Assembly (NCBI GenBank): GCA_028284665.1
Contig: JANQRG010000046.1
Coordinates: 1-64,000 of the forward strand
Length of the DNA: 64,000 bases
Direction of reading: 5' to 3'
From: Croceivirga sp.
GTDB lineage: Bacteria > Bacteroidota > Bacteroidia > Flavobacteriales > Flavobacteriaceae
Positions 43,036 through 52,278 of the stretch are shown here, in pieces. Position numbers and translations under genes: made by a program. Numbering within the stretch: the stretch's first letter is position 1; every line of letters begins with the position of its first letter. Under the pieces are notes generated by a model. The model made no database searches. It was not told where the DNA came from and saw only the letters and a list, made by a program, of their open reading frames with translations.

Positions 43036-44343
43036 ATGAGTACATTTAGAATAGAAGGAGGGAACCCGCTTCATGGCGAAATAACCCCTCAAGGTGCTAA
43101 GAACGAAGCGTTACAAATTCTTTGTGCCGTACTCCTTACCTCGGAAAAAGTCACCCTGCACAACATTCCGGATATAGTAGATGTGAACAAACTCATTTTC
43201 CTTTTGGAAGATCTTGGGGTAAAGATCCAAAAAAGGGGAAAAGGGTCGTACACCTTTAAAGCAGATGATGTCAACCTGGACTATTTGCAATCTGAAAGTT
43301 TCAAACAGGACGGACGTGGCCTTAGAGGCTCTATTATGCTGGTAGGCCCTTTGTTGGGAAGGTTTGGAAAAGGATATATCCCCAAACCAGGGGGAGATAA
43401 GATCGGGAGAAGACGATTGGATACGCACTTTGAAGGTTTTATTAAACTGGGCGCAAAGTTTCGTTACAATCGGGAAGAATACTTTTATGGTGTTGAAGCC
43501 AAAAAGCTTACCGGTACGTACTTGCTTTTGGATGAAGCTTCAGTGACCGGAACCGCAAATATTGTAATGGCCGCTGTACTCGCGGAAGGTACCACTACGA
43601 TCTACAATGCAGCTTGTGAGCCCTATTTGCAGCAATTGTGCAAAATGCTGGTGCGAATGGGTGCAAAGATCTCAGGTATAGGGTCCAACTTATTGGTCAT
43701 TGAAGGGGTAGATTCCCTGGGTGGTACGGAGCATACGATGCTTCCGGATATGATCGAAATTGGCAGTTGGATTGGATTAGCCGCTATGACCCGCAGCGAG
43801 TTAACCATTAAGAATGTAAGTTGGGAGAACCTTGGTCAGATCCCAAGGGCCTTTAACCGGTTGGGTGTGCAACTGGAATTAAGAGGCGATGATATTTACA
43901 TCCCTAAACACGAAAAAGGGTATGAAGTGCAGAATTTTATCGACGGCTCCATAATGACCATTGCTGATGCCCCCTGGCCCGGGCTAACACCGGATCTTTT
44001 AAGTATTTTGTTGGTAGTGGCAACCCAGGCCAGAGGAGAAGTAGTCATTCATCAAAAGATGTTTGAAAGCAGGCTGTTCTTTGTCGATAAACTTCTGGAT
44101 ATGGGCGCAAAAATAATCCTGTGCGATCCGCATCGTGCCACGGTTATTGGCCACGATTTCAAATCTACCTTAAAAGCCACTACAATGACCTCCCCGGATA
44201 TTCGGGCGGGCGTTTCCTTGTTAATTGCAGCACTTTCGGCAAAGGGAACTTCTACGATACATAATATCGAACAGATCGATAGGGGGTATGAAGATATCGA
44301 TGCCCGTCTTCGTGCTATTGGAGCAAATATTGTACGAGTATAG
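43036..44343 (+). CDS. murA: UDP-N-acetylglucosamine 1-carboxyvinyltransferase (MurA), Asp-type active site
   Basis: First committed step of peptidoglycan synthesis: transfers enolpyruvate from PEP to UDP-GlcNAc. 435 residues, start MSTFRIEGGNPLHGEITPQGAKNEALQ with catalytic Lys22. The loop that carries catalytic Cys in E. coli (PGGCAIG) here reads PGGDKIGRRR, with Asp121 (43396-43398). In known enzymes Cys-to-Asp at this position keeps activity but prevents covalent inactivation by fosfomycin. C-terminal landmarks TSPDIRAGVSLLIAALSAKG and IDRGYEDIDARL are intact. Confidence 0.97.
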   Translation: MSTFRIEGGNPLHGEITPQGAKNEALQILCAVLLTSEKVTLHNIPDIVDVNKLIFLLEDLGVKIQKRGKGSYTFKADDVNLDYLQSESFKQDGRGLRGSIMLVGPLLGRFGKGYIPKPGGDKIGRRRLDTHFEGFIKLGAKFRYNREEYFYGVEAKKLTGTYLLLDEASVTGTANIVMAAVLAEGTTTIYNAACEPYLQQLCKMLVRMGAKISGIGSNLLVIEGVDSLGGTEHTMLPDMIEIGSWIGLAAMTRSELTIKNVSWENLGQIPRAFNRLGVQLELRGDDIYIPKHEKGYEVQNFIDGSIMTIADAPWPGLTPDLLSILLVVATQARGEVVIHQKMFESRLFFVDKLLDMGAKIILCDPHRATVIGHDFKSTLKATTMTSPDIRAGVSLLIAALSAKGTSTIHNIEQIDRGYEDIDARLRAIGANIVRV

Positions 44344-44361
44344 GCATTCTACCTTTCGCTC

Positions 44362-46422
44362 CTAAGGGGTAACCGCTTGCTTCCCGGTAAATAGCAGTTC
44401 GTTGAGCGCATTGTGAAGATAGTCTCCACTATTGCTATTGGTGAATACTACAAAACCGGCTCCTAGTTCCGGATACATCTTGAACTCGCATTTGAAGTCA
44501 CCATTGTTTCCTCCGTGCCCAAAAGTCGGGCCAAATGGGGTTTCTTCCATGTGTATTCCCAAGCCAAAATAGTCTTCCCAGCCTTCCCGGACCTCTTCGT
44601 CCTCTCTGGGAATAAGCGTTTCTTTTGTAAACATCTTGGTATAGGTTGCTGCCTTCATTCCTTTCTTGTTGAGAAGGCCCAAAGCAAATTGGGTAAAGGA
44701 TTTGGCTTCGGTATGCATACTCCAGGCCATTCCTGCAGCGTTGGGGAGCTGGGCTCTTGTGGGGTATGGCCCGAAGTGACCATTGGAAACGACACGCTGT
44801 AAGTGGTCGTTTTTGGAGAAATACGTGTTTTCCAGTTCCAGAGGTTGCAACACCTCTTCCTCCAAAATGGTTTGGATGTCCTTGCCCGTAATTTCAACGA
44901 CAACACGTTTTAAGTATTCAAATCCTTCGCCGGAATACCCGTAGTCTGTCCCGGGGGTAAATTTGATATCAATTTTCCCGTCCTCATTCATCCATGCCCA
45001 GTTCGGAAAACCGGTTTTATGGGATAATACATGTCGTGCCGTAATGAGTTTGTAGCGCTCGTCATGAGCGATGTCTTCAAAAGGCAGATAGGTGTATAAG
45101 GGTTTGTCCAGATCGAGAATTCCACGTTCCACTAACCGACAGACAGCGAAGGCAAATACGGGCTTTGTAACGGAAGCCGCTTCAAACAGTGTTTCTTCTT
45201 TAACATTTTCCCGGGTATAGGCGTTTTTTACACCATAGGTCTTGTGGTAAATCACTTTTCCTTCCTTTATTAATGCCAGTGAAACCCCCGGAATTACATA
45301 ATACTCCTGGTATTGGGTAATAAAATTGTCCAATTGGGAAGGGTCTTTGGGATTAAAGTTCGCCAGTATTCCTTTCTCAGGAATAAGGTCCAAAGATTTG
45401 CGGGTTAAAAGCTCGAGATCTTTGGCGTTAGTACTTTTCCCGGGGATCACCGTAATTTCTGTCCCGCTGTTGACCAAATCAATGCGATGTTCATTTCGTT
45501 GGTGCCAAAAGGGAGCAATCTTAAAATCACCCTCCGGCAGGGTTGTAGCATAGTTTCCTAAACTATCTACTTGGGCAATCGTCCACAGATCGGGATTTTC
45601 GTTGGAAGTCAATTTAATTCGGTTTGTCATTTCCGTTATGGAGGTGTCTTTCCATTTCACTTTTCCAACCACCTTACCGGTCGTTGTCTTTGGATCCAAA
45701 GGAATTACATCTCCCAGGCGGACAGGGGATTGACTTTTTCCGCCGTCCATACCCCAGGCAATGAATTGTCCAGTATCTTCATCCTCCGAATCCCTATCGA
45801 TCAAAACATGGTCTATGCCAATGGGCTTTCCTATTTTTAGGTCTTCTCCCAGGAACACCCGTACCTCATAAAGCGTAGCAGTGCCCTCTCTGGTAGTTGC
45901 TATGGTAACCTGGTCCCAGCTAAATCCTGCAGCTTCGGGATCCCAACTGGTAGAGACATCTGCAGTTTCTTTTAGATTTGAAGCGAATTGAAAAAGATTT
46001 ACCCCTGAACCTTTTGAAGAGTGCTTCCGATCCACATAGAGATTGTAGGTATCTTGAGTATTCCAGTCCCGATCATCAGAGCTATCCACAAAGTGATCCT
46101 CATCCTGCACGGAAATCAAGAAATATAAAGCCTGATCCTCCGTATTGTAGCCTACCTGAAAGAATGCTTGAAAGTCCTCTTGAGTTGAAGGAGTGCTATA
46201 TGGGGTAATGGCTATTGGGTACTTGGTGAGATCGGTAGGCCAGTCCTCAGAATTACCATCGGCAATGATGCTGGAAATGGGATAGGCATAGGCCACAGCG
46301 CCATTGGAAAATGGAGGAACTTCAAAGCTGTTGGCAGTACCAATCTGAGACATGAAAATAGTGGTAAAAACCGCGAGGAATTCCCTCATTCGTTTTAGGC
46401 TGGCAAAAAGTGACATGGACAT
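44362..46422 (-). CDS. Exported serine hydrolase (class C beta-lactamase fold) with N-terminal CBM9-like domain
   Basis: 686 residues. A hydrophobic start with signal-like region (FLAVFTTIFMSQIGTANS). Residues about 45-235 form a beta-sandwich (IADGNSEDWPTDLTKYPIAI, DDRDWNTQDTYNLYVDRKH, YEVRVFLGEDLKIGK) resembling family 9 carbohydrate-binding/DOMON modules. Residues about 375-680 form a serine-hydrolase domain: nucleophile in EAASVTKPVFAFAV (SxxK), YSGEGFEYL (Y-x-x) and GHGGNNGDF. Probably periplasmic or surface. Substrate is unknown; members include peptidases and esterases as well as beta-lactamases. It converges with murA, 18 bases apart. Confidence 0.85.
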   Translation of the reverse strand: MSMSLFASLKRMREFLAVFTTIFMSQIGTANSFEVPPFSNGAVAYAYPISSIIADGNSEDWPTDLTKYPIAITPYSTPSTQEDFQAFFQVGYNTEDQALYFLISVQDEDHFVDSSDDRDWNTQDTYNLYVDRKHSSKGSGVNLFQFASNLKETADVSTSWDPEAAGFSWDQVTIATTREGTATLYEVRVFLGEDLKIGKPIGIDHVLIDRDSEDEDTGQFIAWGMDGGKSQSPVRLGDVIPLDPKTTTGKVVGKVKWKDTSITEMTNRIKLTSNENPDLWTIAQVDSLGNYATTLPEGDFKIAPFWHQRNEHRIDLVNSGTEITVIPGKSTNAKDLELLTRKSLDLIPEKGILANFNPKDPSQLDNFITQYQEYYVIPGVSLALIKEGKVIYHKTYGVKNAYTRENVKEETLFEAASVTKPVFAFAVCRLVERGILDLDKPLYTYLPFEDIAHDERYKLITARHVLSHKTGFPNWAWMNEDGKIDIKFTPGTDYGYSGEGFEYLKRVVVEITGKDIQTILEEEVLQPLELENTYFSKNDHLQRVVSNGHFGPYPTRAQLPNAAGMAWSMHTEAKSFTQFALGLLNKKGMKAATYTKMFTKETLIPREDEEVREGWEDYFGLGIHMEETPFGPTFGHGGNNGDFKCEFKMYPELGAGFVVFTNSNSGDYLHNALNELLFTGKQAVTP

Positions 46423-46508
46423 GTTGAAATTTAAGAGTTGATATCGAAGATAAAGACAACTAAAAAATCAGATCGTTACGGTAGGCTTAACTTTTTTTGT
46501 ACTGTTTA

Positions 46509-46934
46509 TTACGATACCAATAGTTCTGTTATCGTAATAGCAAACAGTAGCGTCCAAAGTGTGGTTCTACTCCAATTTTTTCGCACCAATTTTTGGACAA
46601 TAGGTTGTTGGAGGCTAGCGGTCTCCAAAGCCCGGTGTAAAGGCACAAAAACTACAAACGTCAAGACCCAGGTCATTGCGATGAGTACTACCCTCAATAA
46701 GGTGATCGTGGTAAAATCGATAATAACATCAATACTTCCACAAATCAGTTGCCCCAACATTAAGGGTAACACAATCCAGGTGACCAAGAACGTATATTTT
46801 TTATGCCACTGTAGCAATTGTGGGCCAGGGTAATAACGGAAACCTGGATAAACCACCAACTGTACCATCCAGATGAGCACCAAACATCCGGTATCAAATA
46901 CCAGGGTTAGCGTTTCTAAAAAGCTAAACTGCAA
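46509..46934 (-). CDS. Four-helix membrane protein following the BLUF gene
   Basis: 141 residues, TTG start (MQFSFLETLTLVFDTGCLVLIWMVQLVVYPGFRYYPG), four hydrophobic segments (VTWIVLPLMLGQLICGSIDVII, VLIAMTWVLTFVVFVPLHRALE, TTLWTLLFAITITELLV). The charged loop WHKKY and PLHRALE resemble DUF1772-like small membrane proteins. The start codon lies inside the 3' end of the BLUF gene (11-base overlap), so expression is coupled and a functional link to light sensing is plausible. Confidence 0.75.
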   Translation of the reverse strand: MQFSFLETLTLVFDTGCLVLIWMVQLVVYPGFRYYPGPQLLQWHKKYTFLVTWIVLPLMLGQLICGSIDVIIDFTTITLLRVVLIAMTWVLTFVVFVPLHRALETASLQQPIVQKLVRKNWSRTTLWTLLFAITITELLVS

Positions 46935-47349
46935 ACAGGATATCTTTTACATTGGAAAAAAACTGTAAAGCCAGTGTACTCTTCTTGCTGAAAATATTGG
47001 ACTCGCTTAGAAATGTATCGATTTGACGTAGTTTAAAATGGGCGGAAAGGCCATTTTGCCCATAGTCATAAAACGCCATACTCCAGGTGGTGAAGAGCCG
47101 CATATCCGATTCATCATTTTCAATTACTGCTACACTATGGTGCCTGGGATCCTGGAGTATTTTTTGAAAGAGTTGTTCTACTTCCTCCTTTTCGCCTTCC
47201 AGGAGCTGCAGGAATTGAGAATTGTGGTACAAAAGGCATCCTGTGATGCCATGTTCGGCATTGTAATCCTTTGCGCGGCTGAGCATGCTATAAATTTCAG
47301 GCAATTCAAAGGACTCATTCGCCACCGAACGGTAAACGAGCGAATGCAT
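46924..47349 (-). CDS. BLUF-domain blue-light photoreceptor
   Basis: A 141-residue FAD-binding sensor. The key BLUF residues are present: Tyr6 in LVYRS, Asn30 in DYNAEHGITGCLLYHNSQF, Gln48 in FLQLLEG, and Trp89/Met91 in TTWSMAFYDYG. The ferredoxin-like core is followed by a short C-terminal extension of two helices (RQIDTFLSESNIFSKKSTLALQFFSN) and no output domain, the short-BLUF type that signals through partners. It overlaps the membrane-protein gene downstream. In flavobacteria, blue-light sensors often lie near photolyase and carotenoid genes; a photolyase operon starts 3.6 kb away. Confidence 0.93.
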   Translation of the reverse strand: MHSLVYRSVANESFELPEIYSMLSRAKDYNAEHGITGCLLYHNSQFLQLLEGEKEEVEQLFQKILQDPRHHSVAVIENDESDMRLFTTWSMAFYDYGQNGLSAHFKLRQIDTFLSESNIFSKKSTLALQFFSNVKDILFAV

Positions 47350-47430
47350 AAGAATTCAATTTATTGGTTTTAGGTCACCTAAATATAATGAACTCCCATG
47401 AAAACTCCGGGCAGTATTCCCTACAAATTC

Positions 47431-47817
47431 TCAAGATTTCCTTACAGTCCAAACCCAAAAAAGCAGTAAGGGATGTATTACAAATAACCGCAACCAGCCA
47501 ATCCATTCGGGAACACAAAGACCGTCCAGAATACAACTTCCCAGTTTGATGAAGTATACATGTGAAGGGATGAAAAGCAATAACAGGACTAAAAGCCCAT
47601 AGCAAGCCAATAACCGGTATTTCCTGAAAAATAATACTCCTCCGAATAGCAGTTCAAGGACACCGGAACCCCAGTTGATAATCTCCGGAAAGGGGAAATA
47701 CGGCGGAATCAGGGGAAGATAAAAAATAGGGTCCCTAAAATGATTGGCACCTGCTACCATAAAAAAAATGGCCAATACATAGCGCGACAGGCGGTTTATG
47801 TTATAATTTCCAGGCAT
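47431..47817 (-). CDS. DoxX-like membrane protein
   Basis: 128 residues with four hydrophobic segments and the DoxX-family opening RYVLAIFFMVAGANHFRDPIFYLPLIPPYFPFPEIINWGSGVLELLFGGVLFF. Members are associated with redox or thiol processes, with no set activity. The start overlaps the preceding membrane-protein gene's stop by 17 bases. It forms a run with that gene and the pirin gene, all on the minus strand. Confidence 0.85.
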   Translation of the reverse strand: MPGNYNINRLSRYVLAIFFMVAGANHFRDPIFYLPLIPPYFPFPEIINWGSGVLELLFGGVLFFRKYRLLACYGLLVLLLLFIPSHVYFIKLGSCILDGLCVPEWIGWLRLFVIHPLLLFWVWTVRKS

Positions 47818-48181
47818 GCTCCAAATGGACCTTGCGCAGGATCAGTGCGAAAGGGATCCACCAAATAAAATCGTTGGTAATTAAAGTGTAGAAAAAGCCA
47901 AAAGGGACATTCCCTTCCCAATAGTTGATCAAAAAACCCAAAGGGCCAAATAATTTTCCGAGAGCACCCACAGCAACAATGGGCCAGTGCTTTAGAGGAT
48001 TGTGAGAAGCCCACCAATAGCCCAATCCATATACTCCGATCACCATTCCCATCCCTTGCCACACCATAGGATGGTTGAGCGGTTGCATCCCGACCAGTTC
48101 AAAGAAGTGATCGGGAAAGAGTACTACCCAGGTACCCCAAAGCACATTATAAACTGCAGCGAGCCGGAGGGTAAGTCTCAT
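47801..48181 (-). CDS. Small four-helix membrane protein
   Basis: 126 residues: MRLTLRLAAVYNVLWGTWVVLFPDHFFELVGMQPLNHPMVWQGMGMVIGVYGLGYWWAS, GKLFGPLGFLINYW and DFIWWIPFALIL are membrane segments. The opening with FPDHFFELVGM recurs in small alkyl-hydroperoxide-reductase-annotated membrane proteins of Bacteroidota, without proven function. It shares four bases with the pirin stop and 17 with the DoxX gene, so the three are one operon. Confidence 0.78.
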   Translation of the reverse strand: MRLTLRLAAVYNVLWGTWVVLFPDHFFELVGMQPLNHPMVWQGMGMVIGVYGLGYWWASHNPLKHWPIVAVGALGKLFGPLGFLINYWEGNVPFGFFYTLITNDFIWWIPFALILRKVHLEHAWKL

Positions 48182-49179
48182 CGCTCTTCAAGTCGTCCGT
48201 CAGGGTATTTGGCAAATCGACCTCTTGTTTTTTCATGCACATTATCCGGGTAGGGCCAGGGCCATCCGCCAAATTGGGTTAAACTATATTCTTCAAAAGC
48301 CTGCCGTAGCTCCTCCTGCGTATTCATCACAAAGGGACCTTGCTGGGCTACAGGTTCATTGATCGGTTTCCCCTGCAACAGTAAAAAAAGAGCATTCTTT
48401 GCGCCTACTTGAATGTTTATCTCTTCTTCAGGGTCAAGGGTAACACCAAAATCGACCCCTATCTTTTGTGTTCCGATCTGGATCTCGTCTCCTTGATAGA
48501 AATACAGCGTTCGATGTACTGTGGGGATTGCTTTTGGCAAAAGAAAGGTGCTATCCGCTTCCGTTTCAATGTTCCAAATTGCCACAGTGTTTTCGTCGGT
48601 TGCCGCCCAGGAATCGGGAGCGGGAGGAACGGCTATGGCATTTTTGTAATTACCGGCAATAACTTTTATGGTGCTGTGAGCTTCCCGAACAACCGGAATA
48701 TCTTCATGCCATAGCATTTTAAAGTGAGGCTGAACAAACTTACTTTGCTTTGGTAGGTTCAACCAGATTTGAAATAATTCCAGGGTGTTTTCGGTATCGG
48801 TATTTAATAACGGGAACATTTCCGAATGTTGCACGCCGCTTCCGGCGGTCATCCATTGCACATCGCCCTGGCCAAAACGGCCGGCGGCGCCCAGGGAATC
48901 CGAATGATCACAGAATCCCTTATTTACTATAGTAATGGTTTCAAACCCCCGATGAGGATGGTAGGGAAAACCTGGAATATTCTGTCCATGGTACATACGC
49001 CAACCATCTTTAAGCACAAAATCGTTACCCAGCGGTCTTCCCTGGAGTAGGGTAGGATCTGGTCCCATGTTTTCCTCTCCTTTGGGATAATGGTCCAAAT
49101 GATGAACACAAAACAAGAACGGATCTTGGGTGCGCCATGGAAAACCAAGAGGAAATGTATTTAGAACAGGTTTGCTCAT
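48178..49179 (-). CDS. Pirin family protein
   Basis: About 333 residues with two cupin domains. The N-terminal cupin has the pirin iron-site pattern: FPYHPHRGFETITIVNKG, DSLGAAGRFGQGDVQWMTAGSGVQHSEMFP. The ATG at 49179 (MSKPVLNTF) is chosen over an upstream 17-residue extension that has no family match. Pirins are non-heme iron proteins, some with quercetinase activity, some redox-linked regulators. First gene of the run with two small membrane proteins. Confidence 0.93.
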   Translation of the reverse strand: MSKPVLNTFPLGFPWRTQDPFLFCVHHLDHYPKGEENMGPDPTLLQGRPLGNDFVLKDGWRMYHGQNIPGFPYHPHRGFETITIVNKGFCDHSDSLGAAGRFGQGDVQWMTAGSGVQHSEMFPLLNTDTENTLELFQIWLNLPKQSKFVQPHFKMLWHEDIPVVREAHSTIKVIAGNYKNAIAVPPAPDSWAATDENTVAIWNIETEADSTFLLPKAIPTVHRTLYFYQGDEIQIGTQKIGVDFGVTLDPEEEINIQVGAKNALFLLLQGKPINEPVAQQGPFVMNTQEELRQAFEEYSLTQFGGWPWPYPDNVHEKTRGRFAKYPDGRLEER

Positions 49180-49323
49180 GCTAAAACTTTTTCCAAAGGT
49201 AAGCCTTGTAGTACGAATCCATGGGGCCAACAGCTACGATATAAAACGATACCTCATAAATTATGTTAAAATGATGTAGGGTTTTAAAGGGAGTAACGTC
49301 CTAATAGTGAAAATGCGCTTTGT

Positions 49324-50598
49324 ATGTATAAAAGGATCCCTCTGGTCGTACTGCTTTTAACATCCCTTATGTATGGTCAAAACACTGTAGACGAATTGGA
49401 GTTTTCCGGCTTAAAAAGGACCAAAGAGCGATTTTTAAGGCGACTGATCAAAGTAAAACCAAATACCCCTTTGGATACGGTTAAAATTGCAGAGGATGTT
49501 GAACGATTGAAACGACTTCCGGGAATTGCAAGCGCTTCGTATTCGTTAAGGGAAGTGAATGAAAAGACGCTCGTTCGCTATGACATTGTAGAAAACTTTA
49601 CCATTATTCCGGGATTGCGAATTTCCAATGATGTTAATGGGGATTTTGCTTTTCGGGTTTCCGCCTTTGAATTTAATCTTTTAGGAAACAACCAATTGTT
49701 GGGAGGGTTTTACGCGCGAAATGTTTTTGACTCTTTTGGGTTTTTCTATGAACATCCTTTCCTGTTTAGCGATAAATTGGGGATAGGTTTCAGTTATCAG
49801 GATCAGACTACCCAGGAACCTGTATTTTTTGACGAAGGAGACAAAGACTACCGGTTCAACAACCGGGCTTTTGAAGGAAGCCTGCTTTTCTTTTTCGATT
49901 TTAACAACGAGGCTGAGGTGGGTGTCAGTTTTATCAATGAATCCTATGATTTTATTGGTGATACTCCCATTCCCGGGGAGCCTACGCAACTAGCAGCAGA
50001 TAAAATTGCGTATCGTCTTTTATATCGCTATGTTAATGTTGATATCGATTATCAATATATTGACGGCATAAGTAGTGAGTTTACTGGCCAATACTTCACC
50101 TTTACGGATGGGAATGAGGAGTCACAAAGGTTTCTGGGCGATTTTCTTTCCCTGCGCAATGACTTCATTTACTACAAAAAGATCCAGGAGAATGGAAATT
50201 GGGCAAGCCGGCTGCGATTAGCCGGCGCAATAGGCAATGCCAATTCCCCATTTGCTCCTTTTACATTGGATAATCAACTGAACATACGAGGAGTAGGCAA
50301 TACCGTGGATCGAGGAATAGCCTCGATCGTGTTAAACACAGAGTACAGGCATACGTTTTACGAGAAAGGATGGTTTGCGGTTCAAGGTAATGCTTTTGTA
50401 GATGCAGGTTCCTGGCAAAAACCTGGGGAAGACTTCTCAGAACTGTTTTCCGGCAGCAATCTAAGGGTCTTCCCGGGACTCGGTTTTCGTTTAATACACA
50501 AGCGTATCTTCAATGCCGTATTCCGGTTGGACTATGGATTTGGGGTTGCTGAAGACGGTTCCAATGGAATAGTTTTTGGGATCGGACAATATTTCTGA
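49324..50598 (+). CDS. Short BamA/TamA-like outer-membrane protein with one POTRA domain
   Basis: 424 residues. Signal peptide MYKRIPLVVLLLTSLMYG, then a single POTRA-like domain (VDELEFSGLKRTKERFLRRLIKVKPNTPLDTVKIAEDVERLKRLPGI), then a surface-antigen-type beta-barrel with NQLNIRGVGNTVDRGIASIVLNTEYRHTF and a final strand ending FGIGQYF. BamA has five POTRA domains, so this is a shorter relative, likely inserting or translocating proteins or lipids at the outer membrane. It is monocistronic and followed by a terminator. Confidence 0.82.
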   Translation: MYKRIPLVVLLLTSLMYGQNTVDELEFSGLKRTKERFLRRLIKVKPNTPLDTVKIAEDVERLKRLPGIASASYSLREVNEKTLVRYDIVENFTIIPGLRISNDVNGDFAFRVSAFEFNLLGNNQLLGGFYARNVFDSFGFFYEHPFLFSDKLGIGFSYQDQTTQEPVFFDEGDKDYRFNNRAFEGSLLFFFDFNNEAEVGVSFINESYDFIGDTPIPGEPTQLAADKIAYRLLYRYVNVDIDYQYIDGISSEFTGQYFTFTDGNEESQRFLGDFLSLRNDFIYYKKIQENGNWASRLRLAGAIGNANSPFAPFTLDNQLNIRGVGNTVDRGIASIVLNTEYRHTFYEKGWFAVQGNAFVDAGSWQKPGEDFSELFSGSNLRVFPGLGFRLIHKRIFNAVFRLDYGFGVAEDGSNGIVFGIGQYF

Positions 50599-50643
50599 AA
50601 AAGCATGTTCGCGTCTTTAGCGCTGTTTGCCATTAGCGAGGAT

Positions 50644-50673
50644 AAAAAAGGGCTTTCCTGCTAAGAAAACCCC
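50644..50673. terminator. Bidirectional terminator between BamA-like and Lacal_2735 genes
   Basis: GGGCTTTC (50650-50657) pairs with GAAAACCCC (50665-50673) with one bulge or G-U pair. A-rich and T-rich flanks on each side suit convergent transcription from both neighbours. Confidence 0.7.
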
Positions 50674-50711
50674 TCTTATTTTTTAACCGTCTGGAAGTGG
50701 TGAACTGCCAG

Positions 50712-50879
50712 CTATTTTGAAAGCGCTTCAATTTGCTTTTGAATCGTATCTGCTTCAGCGTATTTTTCGTCACTTGCAGAGCGATTTATTTTTGAAAGGT
50801 CGAAGGCCTCTTTCATAAGTTTTTCATACCGTTCTTGCAGTTTTTCTGCTTCCGATTTTTTCTTGAATAATCCAAACAT
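50712..50879 (-). CDS. Lacal_2735 family small protein
   Basis: A 55-residue charged helical protein beginning MFGLFKKKSEAEKLQERYEK and ending IQKQIEALSK. The pattern MFGLFKKKxExEKLxxxYEKLMKEAF-LSKINRxASDxKYAEAD is the Lacal_2735 family of Flavobacteriia, whose function is unknown. It has an A-rich leader and lies between the terminator and the photolyase gene. Confidence 0.85.
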   Translation of the reverse strand: MFGLFKKKSEAEKLQERYEKLMKEAFDLSKINRSASDEKYAEADTIQKQIEALSK

Positions 50880-50967
50880 AGCAATAGTTTTAGGGTTTAA
50901 TTATATCGTGTTAATGGCAGGCTAGATTGCCATATACTTTTTATCTCCTTCTGCATACAAAAAAACA

Positions 50968-52278
50968 TCATCCAACGGCTTCCTTGTAGACTTTCAAACA
51001 GCGTTCCCGAGCGTGCCTGTGATCTACCATTTTCGGAGGGTAGGAGAGCTCTTGTAATTCCGGGACCCAAGTAGTAATGTATTTTTTGTCCTTATCAAAT
51101 TTGTCCACCTGGGTCATGGGATTGAAGATCCTGAAATAGGGGGCGGCGTCTACTCCGCTTCCCGCAGCCCATTGCCAATTGCCCACGTTACTCGCCATTT
51201 CATAATCCAACAGTTTTTCCGCAAAATAGGCCTCTCCCCAACGCCAGTCGATCAAAAGATGTTTGCAAAGAAAACTAGCTACCAGCATTCGCACCCGGTT
51301 GTGCATATATCCTGTTTGGTTAAGTTCACGCATCCCGGCGTCTACAAGGGCATAGCCTGTTTGTCCGTTTTTCCACTTTTCAAACTCTTCCTCATTATTA
51401 CGCCATTCGATCCGATCGTATTTTGGCTTAAAAGCCTTATCGATAGTGTGTGGGAAATGCCAAAGGATCTGCATAAAAAACTCTCGCCAGATCAATTCAT
51501 TCCAAAAGGTTTGGTTTTCTGTGGTTATGGCTTTTCGTACAATTTGACGCACTGATACTGTTCCAAATCTAAGATGTGGGCCCAATCGGGAGGTCCCCTG
51601 TTCTTCCCCGGGGTAATTGCGGGTGGCTTCGTAATTCCCGATCAGCATTTGGGTAGTGGTGTAGTCCGGAACTTTGATCGCTGAAGGCCGGAATCCCATC
51701 TCCGAAAGGGAACGATTTGGTAATTCCGTCTCCTTTATGAAATTGGCAGAGTGAGGTTGCGTATCATATTCTACCAGGTGTATGGACGCCTTAAAGCTTT
51801 CTTTCCACTTCTTCATGTAAGGCGTATACACCACATAGGGAGTTCCGTTGTCTTTCGCCACTTCATCTTTTTCAAAGATTACCTGGTCCTTGAAACTTTT
51901 GACAGTAATTCCTGCCTCGGAGAGGTACTTGGTAATGGCGGCATCTCGTTCTAGGGCATAAGGTTCATAATCGTGGTTGAAGAACACCGTAGTAATAGTG
52001 TAGCGCTGGATCAAATCCTGAAAGATGGCTTCAGGAGTACCGTAGAAGATCGCCAAACTACTATTTGCCTGATGCTGTAATGTAGTTCTTATGTTTTGAA
52101 GCGTACCGTGAATAAAACTTACCCGAGCATCATCACTGGGAAGGGCGTCCAGTATTTCCGTATCGAAAATAAAAATTGGAAGTACCGGATGATCACTTCT
52201 AAGGGCGTGGTGTAAGCCTACGTTGTCCTGCAGTCGTAAATCTCTACGGAACCAAAAAATGTTAATGTTTTCAGGCAT
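50968..52278 (-). CDS. Cryptochrome/photolyase family protein (class I CPD photolyase type)
   Basis: 436 residues. The N-terminal photolyase-related domain is NIFWFRRDLRLQDNVGLHHAL. The FAD domain contains FGTVSVRQIVRKAI, WNELIWREFFMQILWHFP, GMRELNQTGYMHNRVRMLVASFLCKHLLIDWRWGE and YEMASNVGNWQWAAGSGVDAAPYFRIFNP, the class I CPD photolyase pattern, with the electron-transfer Trp positions retained. It repairs UV dimers using blue light; a purely sensory role cannot be excluded. The ATG abuts the SDR stop (shared base), last gene of a three-gene operon. Confidence 0.93.
   Translation of the reverse strand: MPENINIFWFRRDLRLQDNVGLHHALRSDHPVLPIFIFDTEILDALPSDDARVSFIHGTLQNIRTTLQHQANSSLAIFYGTPEAIFQDLIQRYTITTVFFNHDYEPYALERDAAITKYLSEAGITVKSFKDQVIFEKDEVAKDNGTPYVVYTPYMKKWKESFKASIHLVEYDTQPHSANFIKETELPNRSLSEMGFRPSAIKVPDYTTTQMLIGNYEATRNYPGEEQGTSRLGPHLRFGTVSVRQIVRKAITTENQTFWNELIWREFFMQILWHFPHTIDKAFKPKYDRIEWRNNEEEFEKWKNGQTGYALVDAGMRELNQTGYMHNRVRMLVASFLCKHLLIDWRWGEAYFAEKLLDYEMASNVGNWQWAAGSGVDAAPYFRIFNPMTQVDKFDKDKKYITTWVPELQELSYPPKMVDHRHARERCLKVYKEAVG

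Noticed and set aside
46438-46833. 131-codon plus-strand frame opposite the BLUF-linked membrane gene
   Set aside because: It is the antisense shadow of a gene with a clear four-helix pattern and coupled start.
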